Of a stretch of 64,000 bases of DNA, positions 48,070 through 56,229 are shown piece by piece. The position numbers and the translations under genes were made by a program. Within the stretch, counting starts at the first letter, position 1. Each line of letters opens with the position of its first letter. The notes under the pieces are model-generated. The model was given only the letters and a program-made list of their open reading frames with translations, was not told the origin of the DNA and did not search any database. Source of the stretch: CAVTWH01 sp963738365 (GTDB lineage: Bacteria > Actinomycetota > Actinomycetes > Mycobacteriales > Micromonosporaceae); NCBI GenBank assembly GCA_963738365.1, contig CAVTWH010000008.1, positions 310,001-374,000 of the forward strand. The letters run 5' to 3'.

Positions 48070-51003
48070 GTGCCGAGCAGCACCGCCAAGCGCCTGGTCA
48101 TCGTCGAGTCACCGGCGAAGGCCCGGAAGATCGCGGACTTCCTGGGCCCGGGGTACGTCGTCGAGGCCAGCATGGGCCACATCCGGGACCTGCCGCGCAA
48201 CGCCAGCGACGTACCCGCCGGGTACGAGGGCGTGCCGTGGGCCCGGCTCGGGGTCAACGTCGACGACGGGTTCAAGCCGCTCTACGTGGTCAGCCCGGAC
48301 CGGCGTAAGCAGATCACCCGGCTCAAGCAGCTGGCCAAGGAGGTCGACGAGGTCTTCCTCGCCACCGACGAGGACCGCGAGGGCGAGGCGATCGCCTGGC
48401 ACCTGCTGGAGACGATCAAGCCCCGGGTGCCGGTCAAGCGGATGGTGTTCCACGAGATCACCCGGGCGGCCATCCAGGCCGCCATCGCCAACCCCCGGGA
48501 CATCGACCGGTTCCTGGTCGACGCCCAGGAGGCCCGGCGCATCCTGGACCGGCTCTACGGCTACGAGGTCTCCCCGGTGCTGTGGAAGAAGGTCATGCCG
48601 AAGCTCTCGGCGGGCCGGGTGCAGTCCGTGGCGACCCGGATCGTGGTGGACCGCGAGCGGCAGCGGATGGCTTTCCGTACCGCCGAATACTGGGACATCG
48701 TGGCCGATCTGGCACTGCTGGAGAATGCGGCCGCGGACGGGCCGCGCGGCTTCTCGGCGACCTTGATCGCGCTGAACGGCGACCGGGTCGCCACCGGCCG
48801 GGACTTCGAGCCGACCACCGGCCGGGCCCGGGGCGATGTGGTGCACCTGGACGAGGGCGCGGCCCGGGGCCTGGCGGCCCGGTTGGAGGGGCGCCCGTTC
48901 ACGGTCACCCGGGTGGAGGAGAAGCCCTACCGGCGCCGGCCCTACCCGCCGTTCATCACCTCGACGCTGCAGCAGGAGGCGTCCCGCAAGCTGCGCTTCT
49001 CCTCGGCGCAGACGATGCGCACCGCGCAGCGGCTGTACGAGAACGGCTACATCACCTACATGCGTACCGACTCGGTGAACCTGTCGGACACCGCGCTGGA
49101 CGCCGCCCGCCGCCAGGTCCGCGAGCTCTACGGCGACCGGTTCGTCCCCACCGAGCCCCGCCGGTACGCCTCCAAGGTCAAGAATGCCCAGGAGGCGCAC
49201 GAGGCGATCCGCCCCTCCGGCGACTCCTTCCGTACCCCCGGCGAGCTGGCCAAGGAGCTGTCCGCCGAGGAGTTCCGGCTCTACGAGCTGATCTGGCGGC
49301 GGACCGTCGCCTCGCAGATGACCGACGCGGTCGGCTCCTCGGTGAGCATCCGGATCCGGGCGGTCACCGGCAGCGACGAGGCGTGCGACTTCGGTGCCAC
49401 CGGCAAGACCATCACCGACCCCGGCTTCCTCAAGGCCTACGTGGAGTCCTCCGACGACGAGGAGGCCGAGGCGGAGGACGCCGAGCGCCGGCTGCCCAAC
49501 GTGGTCAAGGACCAGCCACTGCGCGCCGACGCCCTGCACCCGCTCGGCCACAGCACCCAGCCGCCCGCCCGGTACACCGAGGCGTCCCTGGTCAAGGCGA
49601 TGGAGGAGCTGGGCATCGGGCGCCCGTCGACGTACGCCAGCATCATGGGCACCATCCAGGACCGTGGCTACGTCTTCAAGCGGGGCCAGGCGCTGATCCC
49701 GTCGTTCCTCGCCTTCGCCGTGGTGAACCTGCTCGAACAGCACTTCGAGAAGCTGGTGGACTACCAGTTCACCGCCTCGATGGAGGACGAGCTGGACGTG
49801 ATCGCCGGTGGCGGTGGCGCGGCCGTGGACTTCCTCACCGCCTTCTACTTCGGCGCCGACCTGTCCCCGGGTCGCCCGGTACCGGCCAGGAGCAGCGCCG
49901 AGACGGCGGCCATCGCCAGCGCCGGCGGCCTGCGCAAGATGGTCACCGACAACCTGGGCGACATCGACGCCCGGGGCGTCAACTCGATCCCGCTGTTCCG
50001 TGACGACGAGGGCCGCGACCTGGTCGTCCGGGTCGGCCGGTACGGCCCCTACCTGCAGCGCAGCGCCGTGGAAGCGGACGGCGACGGGGACCGGGCGGCG
50101 CTGCCGGAGGGTATCGCGCCGGACGAGCTGACCCCGGAGAAGGTGGGCGAGCTGTTCCTCGGCGGCGGCGGCGAGCGCAAGCTCGGCGAGCATCCGGAGA
50201 CGGGCGAGCCGGTGGTGCTCAAGTCCGGCCGGTTCGGCCCGTACGTGTCGACCGGCGACAAGAACGCCTCCCTGCTGCGCAGCCAGACCCCGGACACGCT
50301 GACCCTGGCCGAGGCACTGAAGTTGCTGGAGTTGCCCCGGCTGGTGGGCACCGACCCGGACGGGGTGGAGGTGTTCGCCATGCCGGGCCGGTTCGGGCCG
50401 TACGTCAAGCGCGGCGAGGACACCCGCTCGCTGGAGTCCGAGGAGCAGATCTTCACGGTCACCCTGGACGAGGCGATGACCCTGCTGGCCGCCCCGAAGA
50501 CCCGGCAGCGCCGGGCGGCGGCGGCCCCGCTGCGCGAGATGGGCAACGACCCGCTGACCGCCAAGCCGCTGGTCATCAAGGACGGCCGGTTCGGCCCGTA
50601 CGTGACCGACGGCGAGGTCAACGCCTCGCTGCGGCGCGGCCAGACGCCGGAGGAGCTGACCCTCGAGGAGGCCTCGGAGATGCTGGCCGAGAAGCGCTCC
50701 AAGGGCCCGGCGGAGCCGCGCAAGCGGGTGGCGAAGAAGGCCGCCCCGGCGGCCGGGGACTCCGCGCCGGCCAAGGCGACGGCCCGCAAGAGCACCGCCA
50801 AGAAGGCCACCGCCAAGAAGGCCACCGGCACAAAGGCCACCGCAACGAAGGCCACCGCGAAGAAGGCCACCGCGACGAAGGCGGCGGCCAAGAAGACCAC
50901 GGCCGCTGGGGCGGGCACGGCGGCGAAGAAGTCGACGGACGCCCCCGTGGCGAAGGCAGCGAAGAAGGCCGCGCCCCGCAAGGCGACGACCTCAAGCGAG
51001 TAG
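48070..51003 (+). CDS. topA: DNA topoisomerase I
   Basis: Relaxes negative supercoils; type IA enzyme, 977 residues, intact. GTG at 48070 after TGGGGAGCACC; an in-frame GTG at 48058 is less well placed. Toprim: RLVIVESPAKARKIADFLGP and FLATDEDREGEAIAWHLLE (Asp-x-Asp equivalent acidic triad). Active-site Tyr: YENGYITYMRTDSVNLSD. Also YEVSPVLWKKVMPKLSAGRV, GIGRPSTYASIMGTIQDRGY. The C-terminal part has repeated RFGPYV units (KSGRFGPYVSTGDKNAS, MPGRFGPYVKRGED, KDGRFGPYVTDGEVNAS) and no zinc-finger cysteines, as in actinobacteria. The last 100 residues are Lys/Ala/Thr-rich (KKATAKKATGTKATATKATA), a tail known to help processivity in mycobacterial and streptomycete TopA. Confidence 0.97.
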   Translation: MPSSTAKRLVIVESPAKARKIADFLGPGYVVEASMGHIRDLPRNASDVPAGYEGVPWARLGVNVDDGFKPLYVVSPDRRKQITRLKQLAKEVDEVFLATDEDREGEAIAWHLLETIKPRVPVKRMVFHEITRAAIQAAIANPRDIDRFLVDAQEARRILDRLYGYEVSPVLWKKVMPKLSAGRVQSVATRIVVDRERQRMAFRTAEYWDIVADLALLENAAADGPRGFSATLIALNGDRVATGRDFEPTTGRARGDVVHLDEGAARGLAARLEGRPFTVTRVEEKPYRRRPYPPFITSTLQQEASRKLRFSSAQTMRTAQRLYENGYITYMRTDSVNLSDTALDAARRQVRELYGDRFVPTEPRRYASKVKNAQEAHEAIRPSGDSFRTPGELAKELSAEEFRLYELIWRRTVASQMTDAVGSSVSIRIRAVTGSDEACDFGATGKTITDPGFLKAYVESSDDEEAEAEDAERRLPNVVKDQPLRADALHPLGHSTQPPARYTEASLVKAMEELGIGRPSTYASIMGTIQDRGYVFKRGQALIPSFLAFAVVNLLEQHFEKLVDYQFTASMEDELDVIAGGGGAAVDFLTAFYFGADLSPGRPVPARSSAETAAIASAGGLRKMVTDNLGDIDARGVNSIPLFRDDEGRDLVVRVGRYGPYLQRSAVEADGDGDRAALPEGIAPDELTPEKVGELFLGGGGERKLGEHPETGEPVVLKSGRFGPYVSTGDKNASLLRSQTPDTLTLAEALKLLELPRLVGTDPDGVEVFAMPGRFGPYVKRGEDTRSLESEEQIFTVTLDEAMTLLAAPKTRQRRAAAAPLREMGNDPLTAKPLVIKDGRFGPYVTDGEVNASLRRGQTPEELTLEEASEMLAEKRSKGPAEPRKRVAKKAAPAAGDSAPAKATARKSTAKKATAKKATGTKATATKATAKKATATKAAAKKTTAAGAGTAAKKSTDAPVAKAAKKAAPRKATTSSE

Positions 51004-51026
51004 CCGGATCGCGGTCGCGGCCGGCT

Positions 51027-51130
51027 GGCCGGTCGGGCCAAGCGGGCCGGTCGGGCTGAGTGGGCCGGTCGGGCTGAGTGGGCCGGTCGGGCTGAGTGGG
51101 CCGGTCGGGCTGAGTGGGCCGGTCGCGGTG
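51027..51130 (+). repeat. 18-bp tandem repeat after topA, 5.8 copies
   Basis: Units start at 51027, 51045, 51063, 51081, 51099 and 51117. The consensus is GGCCGGTCGGGCTGAGTG; the first (GGCCAAGCG end) and last units differ. It lies between the topA stop and the convergent lactone-oxidase gene. The only frames across it are low-complexity and not coding. Confidence 0.9.
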
Positions 51131-51224
51131 TAGTCGGACCGGTCACGGGTCATGGCTCAGCCCGCGATGGGGCCTTGGCGCCAGGGCGGCCAACGCCCTC
51201 ACCCACGCCCCCGGCCGGTGGGAA

Positions 51225-52517
51225 TCAGTCGCCGAGGATGCGTCGGGTGTAGTCGTTGGCGAAGACCCGGTCGGGGTCGAGCTTGTCCCGTACGGCGAGG
51301 AAGTCGTCGAAGCGGGGGTACGCCGGGCGCAGGTCGCCGGCCGCCCGCCAGTGCATCTTGCCCCAGTGCGGCCGGCCGCCCAGCTCGGTGCAGACCTGCT
51401 CGAAGGCGCGGAAGTACGGCTCGAAGGGCATCCCGACGTACTGGTGGATGGCGAGGTAGGCGCTGTCCCGGCCGTACCCGTGGGAGAGCCAGATGTCATC
51501 GGCGGCGCTGATGCGCATCTCGACCGGCAGCACCACCCGGAACGGCAGCGCGTCCACGATGGCGCGCAGCGCGGCGAACGCCTCGGGCAGGGCGGCGCGC
51601 GGCAGGCCGTACTCCAGCTCCACGAAGCGGACCCGGCGCGGACTGCAGAACACCTGGTACGACGGCGCCGTGTAGGTGCGCGCGGACAGCGCCCGGGCCT
51701 CGACGCCGGTGATCGTGGGTACCAGCGCCGGGAAGCGCCGGCCGAGCCGGCAGGCGCCGCCGAGCACGGTGTTGGACAGGAAGTCGTCGTCCAGCCAGCC
51801 CCGCAACCGCCCCAGTGGCCGGTCGGAGGCGGGTACCCGGTTGTTGCGCTTGGTCTGCAGCCGGTCGGTGTAGGGGAACCAGTACATCTCGAAGTGGTCG
51901 TTGGCGCCGATGTGCTCGTCCAGCGCGGCGAAGACGTTGGCGACGGTGTCCGGCTCCTCCCGGGCGCGCAGCACGAAGGCGTCGACGCACTGCAGGGTGA
52001 CCTCGGTGAGCACGCCGAGCGCCCCGAGACCGACCCGGGCGGCGGCGAACACGTCGGGGTGCCGGTCGGCGTCGCACTCCAGCACCGTGCCGTCGGCGGT
52101 GAGCAGGGACAGTCCGACGACGAAGGTGGACAGGCAGCCGAAGGTGGCGCCGGTGCCGTGGGTACCGGTGGCGGTGGCACCGGCGATGGTCTGCGCGTCG
52201 ATGTCGCCGAGGTTGGGCAGCGCCAGGCCGAGCCCGGCGAGCAGCGGGTTGAGCGCGTGCAGGGGCATCCCGGCAGGGACGGTGACCCGGCGCGCGGCGC
52301 GGTCCACCCGTACCGGGGTGGCCAGCGCGCCGAGGTCGACGTGCACACCGTCGGTCAGCGCCGCGCCGGTGAACGAGTGCCCGGCACCGTGCGCCTTGAC
52401 GGTGAGCCCGTCCGCGCGGGCCGCCCGGATGGCCTCGGCGGCGGCGGGAACGTCGGCCGGCCGGACCACGCGGGCGGCGGTGGAGTGCTGGTTGCCGGCC
52501 CAGTTCGTCCAGTTCAT
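51225..52517 (-). CDS. FAD-linked sugar-1,4-lactone oxidase (D-arabinono-1,4-lactone oxidase/ALO-like)
   Basis: VAO-type flavoprotein, 430 residues, intact, ATG at 52517 (MNWTNWAGNQHSTAARVVRP). FAD-binding PCMH features: DGLTVKAHGAGHSFTGAALT (the G-x-G-H-S motif; His may flavinylate), VTVPAGMPLHALNPLLAGLG, GDIDAQTIAGATATGTHGTG and VGLGALGVLTEVTLQCVDAF. The ALO domain has DHFEMYWFPYTDRLQTKRNN and, near the end, ELGGRPHWGKMHWRAAGDLR with FDDFLAVRDKLDPDRVFAND. H-W-G-K is the characteristic substrate-site motif. It is divergent from a TetR regulator across 171 bp, which probably controls it. Confidence 0.9.
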   Translation of the reverse strand: MNWTNWAGNQHSTAARVVRPADVPAAAEAIRAARADGLTVKAHGAGHSFTGAALTDGVHVDLGALATPVRVDRAARRVTVPAGMPLHALNPLLAGLGLALPNLGDIDAQTIAGATATGTHGTGATFGCLSTFVVGLSLLTADGTVLECDADRHPDVFAAARVGLGALGVLTEVTLQCVDAFVLRAREEPDTVANVFAALDEHIGANDHFEMYWFPYTDRLQTKRNNRVPASDRPLGRLRGWLDDDFLSNTVLGGACRLGRRFPALVPTITGVEARALSARTYTAPSYQVFCSPRRVRFVELEYGLPRAALPEAFAALRAIVDALPFRVVLPVEMRISAADDIWLSHGYGRDSAYLAIHQYVGMPFEPYFRAFEQVCTELGGRPHWGKMHWRAAGDLRPAYPRFDDFLAVRDKLDPDRVFANDYTRRILGD

Positions 52518-52688
52518 CTCGGCCTTCCGTCGGGGAATCCTGGCATAACGTGAGTACCGCTCATGTACACCCTGTGTCAAGGGTTGAAATACGACGCAGC
52601 GAGAACGCGCCATCGTCGTTACTTTGAGTAGATTTAACGCCGGCGGGCCCAGTGACGGGTTCGCGGCCGCGAAAGGAGTTGCGGGCAA
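52518..52688. promoter_or_regulatory. Divergent control region of the lactone oxidase and TetR genes
   Basis: 171 bp, clearly less GC-rich than the flanks from 52555 to 52640 (for example TACTTTGAGTAGATTTAACG near 52620), as expected for two promoters. I could not find a convincing TetR palindrome by eye; GAAAGGAG at 52671 serves the TetR start. Confidence 0.45.
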
Positions 52689-53384
52689 GTGACGACACAG
52701 GCTCCCACCGACGTCGGTTCCACCTCCGCCCCATGGGGCGGCGCCGCGGAACGGACCAACGTCGCCGGTCCGCTGCGCCGGGTACCCGTGCAGGGGCGCA
52801 GCGTCGCCCGCGTGCAGCGGATGCTGGACGCGTGCGCGGAACTGGTCGACGAGGTCGGGTACGAGGGGCTCACCACCACACTGCTCGCCGAGCGGGCCGG
52901 CGTCGCCATCGGCTCGGTGTACCAGTTCTTCCCCGACAAGCGGGCCATCGTGCAGGCGCTCACCCTGCGCAACCTCGACGGCTACCTGCAGCGGCTGTCC
53001 ACCCGCTTCGCCGAGCAGGAGTTCGGCCACTGGTGGGAAGGGGTCGACGCCGGCATCGACGAGTACATCGCCATGCACCGCTCGGTCCCCGGCTTCCGTA
53101 CCCTGCACTTCGGTGACGTGGTCGACGTGCACCTGCTCGACGACGAGCGGGACAACAACACGATCATCGCCGAGCAGCTGGCCAACCTGCTGGTCGACCA
53201 CTTCGGCGCGGCCGCCGGCCCCCGGCTGCACTTCGCGCTGGCGATCGCCGTCGAGGCCGCCGACGCGCTGATCAAACTCGCCTTCCGCCGCGCCCCCGAG
53301 GGCGACCCGGCCGTCCTGGCCGAGGCCAAGGCGCTGATCCGGGAGTACCTGCACCGCCACGTCAACACCATCACCGCCCGCTGA
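52689..53384 (+). CDS. TetR-family transcriptional regulator
   Basis: 231 residues, start GTG at 52689. A 35-residue leader precedes the helix-turn-helix domain: RSVARVQRMLDACAELVDEV, then GYEGLTTTLLAERAGVAIGS and VYQFFPDKRAIVQALTLRNL, the classical TetR pattern ending in the recognition helix VAIGSVYQFF. The ligand domain (VDAGIDEYIAMHRSVPGFRT, HFALAIAVEAADALIKLAFR) is helical; the effector is unknown. Divergent from the lactone oxidase, its likely target; probably also self-regulating. Confidence 0.92.
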   Translation: MTTQAPTDVGSTSAPWGGAAERTNVAGPLRRVPVQGRSVARVQRMLDACAELVDEVGYEGLTTTLLAERAGVAIGSVYQFFPDKRAIVQALTLRNLDGYLQRLSTRFAEQEFGHWWEGVDAGIDEYIAMHRSVPGFRTLHFGDVVDVHLLDDERDNNTIIAEQLANLLVDHFGAAAGPRLHFALAIAVEAADALIKLAFRRAPEGDPAVLAEAKALIREYLHRHVNTITAR

Positions 53385-53499
53385 CCTACCCCGTCCCATC
53401 CCCCCTCGCCCCCGCCGCGCGCCTTCCCGCGCGCCGCGTCCGTGCGCTGACCACCCGCTCAGCGCGGCCAACCGACGCCGCAGCGCGCTCGCCCAGCGG

Positions 53500-53890
53500 C
53501 TGGCTGGCGCTGTGGAGTAAACCCCGCTCAGCGGGGACGGCTGGCGGCGCCGGATTCCCGGCTCAACGGCCGGCTGGCGGTGTGGAGTGAACCCTGCTCA
53601 GCCGGGCATGGCTGGCGGCGTCGGATTACCGGCTCAACGGGCTGGCAGGCGGTGTGGAGTGAACCCTGCTCAGTGGGGACGGCTGGCGGCGTCGGATTGC
53701 CCGCTCAACGGGCTGGCTGGCGATGGGGATGCCGGCTCGGCGGGCTGGCCAGGCGGTGTGGAGTAAAGCCCGCGCAGCGGGGACGGCTGCCGGCGTCGGA
53801 TTGCCCGCTCAAGGGGCTGGCTGGCGATGGGGATGCCGGCTCGGCGGGCTGGCAGGCGGTGCGGAGTAAACCCTGCTCAGCGGGGACGGC
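53500..53890 (+). repeat. Degenerate minisatellite, about five units of 70 to 105 bp
   Basis: The element GTGGAGTAAACCCTGCTCAG (variants GTGAACC, AAACCCC, AAAGCCCGCGCAG) recurs near 53511, 53581, 53652, 53757 and 53862. Each is followed by GGGGACGGCTGGCGGCG, and the first four continue through CGGATT-NCCGGCTCAACGGG. Longer units add GCTGGCTGGCGATGGGGATG. The spacing alternates between about 70 and 105 bp. It fills the gap (53385 to 53876) between the TetR gene and the surface-protein gene; plus-strand ORFs here are repeat artefacts. Confidence 0.85.
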
Positions 53891-56177
53891 TGCCGGCGCG
53901 GGGCCGTTCGCCGGGGCGTGGACGTAGCGGGCGGGGAGCGGGGCGGCCGGCCCGGCGGGCCGAGCCGAAGACCATCGCGCCGAGCGCGATGAGGGTCACC
54001 CCGAGGGCCGCTGCCAGCAGGGTGACCACCGAGTTGACCGACATTCCCCGGTGCCGGCCGGCCGCTGCTACCACCCCGGTGGGCGGGGCAGCGCCGGGCG
54101 TCGCGCTGGCGGCCGGCGGCGCCGTGACAGTGAGCGCCACAGCGGCCGCGTCGTCCTCGCCGGCCAGCCCGTCACCCGGTACCGAGTCGACGTCGGGCTG
54201 GTCGGCGCCGCTGATCTCGGCGGCGAACCGCACCGGCCAGGTGGCCGGTGCGCCACCGTCACCCGGACCCCGTGACCGGGCGCCGGGCGGAGACGGGGAC
54301 CCGGCCCCCAGCGACGGGGTGACCCCGCTAGCACCCGGTGCCGGCGACGCGCCGGGTGCGGTGCCGGGCGCCAGCGTCAGGGTCAGCGTGGTGGCGGCGC
54401 CGGGGGCCAGCGGGCCGACCGACCAGCCGGTCGTCGGGTCGTAGCTGCCCTGGGCCGCCGTGGCGGCGGCCAGCGCCAGCCCGGGCGGCAGCGGCGCCGC
54501 CACGCTGACCCCGGTGGCCGGTACCTTGCCCTGGTTGGTGACGGTGAGGGTGAGCTGGTCCGGCTGGCCGGCGCTGACCGCGGTGCCGGTGGCGACCGCG
54601 CGCAGCGCCAGGTCGACCCGGTTGGCCAGCACGGTCACCGGGTCGGCGTAGCTGACCAGCGCGGCGCCGGAGACCTGGTAGCGCACGGTGGCCCGGGCCA
54701 CCAGCGGGCCGGACGGGGCGCCCGCGGCCACCATGGCGTCGTAGCCGACGATGGCGTCCGCGCCCGGATCCAGGGTGGCCAGTTGCAGGGTGACGCCGGC
54801 GCCGGTCAGCGCGCCGGGGTCGATCGGTGCACCGCCCAGAGTCAGCGAGGCGGTCACCGGTACCAGGCCGGTGGGGAGTGGGGCGGTCACCGTGAGGCCG
54901 GTCGCCGGCAGCGCCGCGTGCAGCCGCAGGGTCAGGTGGATGCGCTGGCCGGTGGCCACGTCGGCGTACCGGGCCGGGCTGCCGTCCGGGCGGCTGGCGC
55001 TCAGTGCGGCGGTCACCAGTTGGTCTGCCCGGCTGGTCAGGACGAGCGCGCCGACCACCAGCGGGGCGGAGCCGCCGATGCTGGTACTGGCGCTGGTCAC
55101 GCCGGCTGCCGGGGCGCCGTCCGGGGCGTCGATGACCTGCGAGTCGTAGCCGAGGCTGTTGCCGTAGGCCGGAGTGGTCGGGCCCAGCGGGCCCAGCGGC
55201 GCGCCGTAGCCGCTACCCGCCACGGTGGAGTCGCCCACCGCGGCGCCGGCCGGTACCCCGTTGAGGCTGACCGGGTTGCCGCCGGAGGTACGGTCGCCGC
55301 CGTAGGCCACCACGCCGACCTGCCCGCCGGTGGGGGCGCCGTCGGTGGCGGCCCGGAAGCCTTCGGCGGTCGCCGAGACGGGGATGCCCGGCCCCACCGC
55401 CGCCAGGCCGTCGAAGAGCTGCACGGTTCGGTACGCCGGGGCGTAGCCGGGGTCTGCGGCGGGGTAGGCGTAGGCCAGCAGCAGGCTCCAGCCGCCGCCG
55501 CAGTTGGGCCCCTGGGCCACCGCCACGTCCGCCACGGTCACCGGGACGGCGGTGGCGCCGGCCAGCTGCGAGTAGCGCAGGAACAGCGGCGTGACGTCGG
55601 CGAAGCTCTGGAACGTCGCGCCCCCGGCGGCGCTGTCCAGCCGGTCGACGGTACTCGCGCCGACCCCTGTGTATCCCCGGTCGCCGACCTTCACCAGCAC
55701 CTGGCCGGCGCGGGCGACACCGGGCGGCGGGGTGATCCGGCCGGCCGACGCGGCGCTCTGGCAGCCGGCGACGCCCGCCTGGCCGGCCACCCCGGCGTCA
55801 CCGCCCCAGTAGAGGCCGGCGAAGGCAATGGCGGCCCCGGGCGGCGCCACCAGCGTGGCGCTGGACGAGTCGAAGGTCGCCGGGTCGGCGTCGGCATCCA
55901 CGTACGACATCGGATAGTTGTCGTTGGCTGCCGGGCCGCCGGCCTGCGCGGCGGCGCACGGCTCGCCGTCGGCGGCGCTGCCGGCCGGACAGCTCAGCGC
56001 GGTGTTGCCGACCTGTTCGACGCCCAGCCAGCCGGTACCGGACCAGCGCAGGCTCAGCGGCCGGGGGTCGGCGTGCGCCGGCCCGGCGAGGGCCACCACC
56101 GGGACGCCGAGCACGGTGACGACAGCGAGCACCCGGCCCGCGAACGCGAACCGGCGCAGCGAGCCGTAGCGACGCAC
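53877..56177 (-). CDS. Secreted, membrane-anchored surface protein with DUF11-type repeats
   Basis: 766 residues from a GTG at 56177, intact. Signal peptide: FAGRVLAVVTVLGVPVVALA, then GPAHADPRPL. The large N-terminal region contains AFAGLYWGGDAGVAGQAGVA, VKVGDRGYTGVGASTVDRLD and SLLLAYAYPAADPGYAP, a pattern I know from actinobacterial secreted proteins. Two DUF11-like repeats follow: RIHLTLRLHAALPATGLTVT and QPDQLTLTVTNQGKVPATGV, SVAAPLPPGL. A Pro/Gly/Ser linker, an acidic stretch (DVDSVPGDGLAGEDDAAAVA), a transmembrane helix (SVNSVVTLLAAALGVTLIAL) and a basic tail complete it. No sortase motif; it is anchored by the helix. Likely cell-surface structural or adhesive role. Confidence 0.78.
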   Translation of the reverse strand: MRRYGSLRRFAFAGRVLAVVTVLGVPVVALAGPAHADPRPLSLRWSGTGWLGVEQVGNTALSCPAGSAADGEPCAAAQAGGPAANDNYPMSYVDADADPATFDSSSATLVAPPGAAIAFAGLYWGGDAGVAGQAGVAGCQSAASAGRITPPPGVARAGQVLVKVGDRGYTGVGASTVDRLDSAAGGATFQSFADVTPLFLRYSQLAGATAVPVTVADVAVAQGPNCGGGWSLLLAYAYPAADPGYAPAYRTVQLFDGLAAVGPGIPVSATAEGFRAATDGAPTGGQVGVVAYGGDRTSGGNPVSLNGVPAGAAVGDSTVAGSGYGAPLGPLGPTTPAYGNSLGYDSQVIDAPDGAPAAGVTSASTSIGGSAPLVVGALVLTSRADQLVTAALSASRPDGSPARYADVATGQRIHLTLRLHAALPATGLTVTAPLPTGLVPVTASLTLGGAPIDPGALTGAGVTLQLATLDPGADAIVGYDAMVAAGAPSGPLVARATVRYQVSGAALVSYADPVTVLANRVDLALRAVATGTAVSAGQPDQLTLTVTNQGKVPATGVSVAAPLPPGLALAAATAAQGSYDPTTGWSVGPLAPGAATTLTLTLAPGTAPGASPAPGASGVTPSLGAGSPSPPGARSRGPGDGGAPATWPVRFAAEISGADQPDVDSVPGDGLAGEDDAAAVALTVTAPPAASATPGAAPPTGVVAAAGRHRGMSVNSVVTLLAAALGVTLIALGAMVFGSARRAGRPAPRPLRPRPGERPRAGSRPR

Positions 56178-56229
56178 GAGCCGAGCGTAGTAAGCCCTGG
56201 CCCCGGATGCGATGAACCGCGCCCAGCCG

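Noticed and set aside
53580..53927. 115-codon plus-strand ORF
   Set aside because: Translation of the minisatellite; repeated PCSAGTAGG-like peptides with no start signal and no conserved look.
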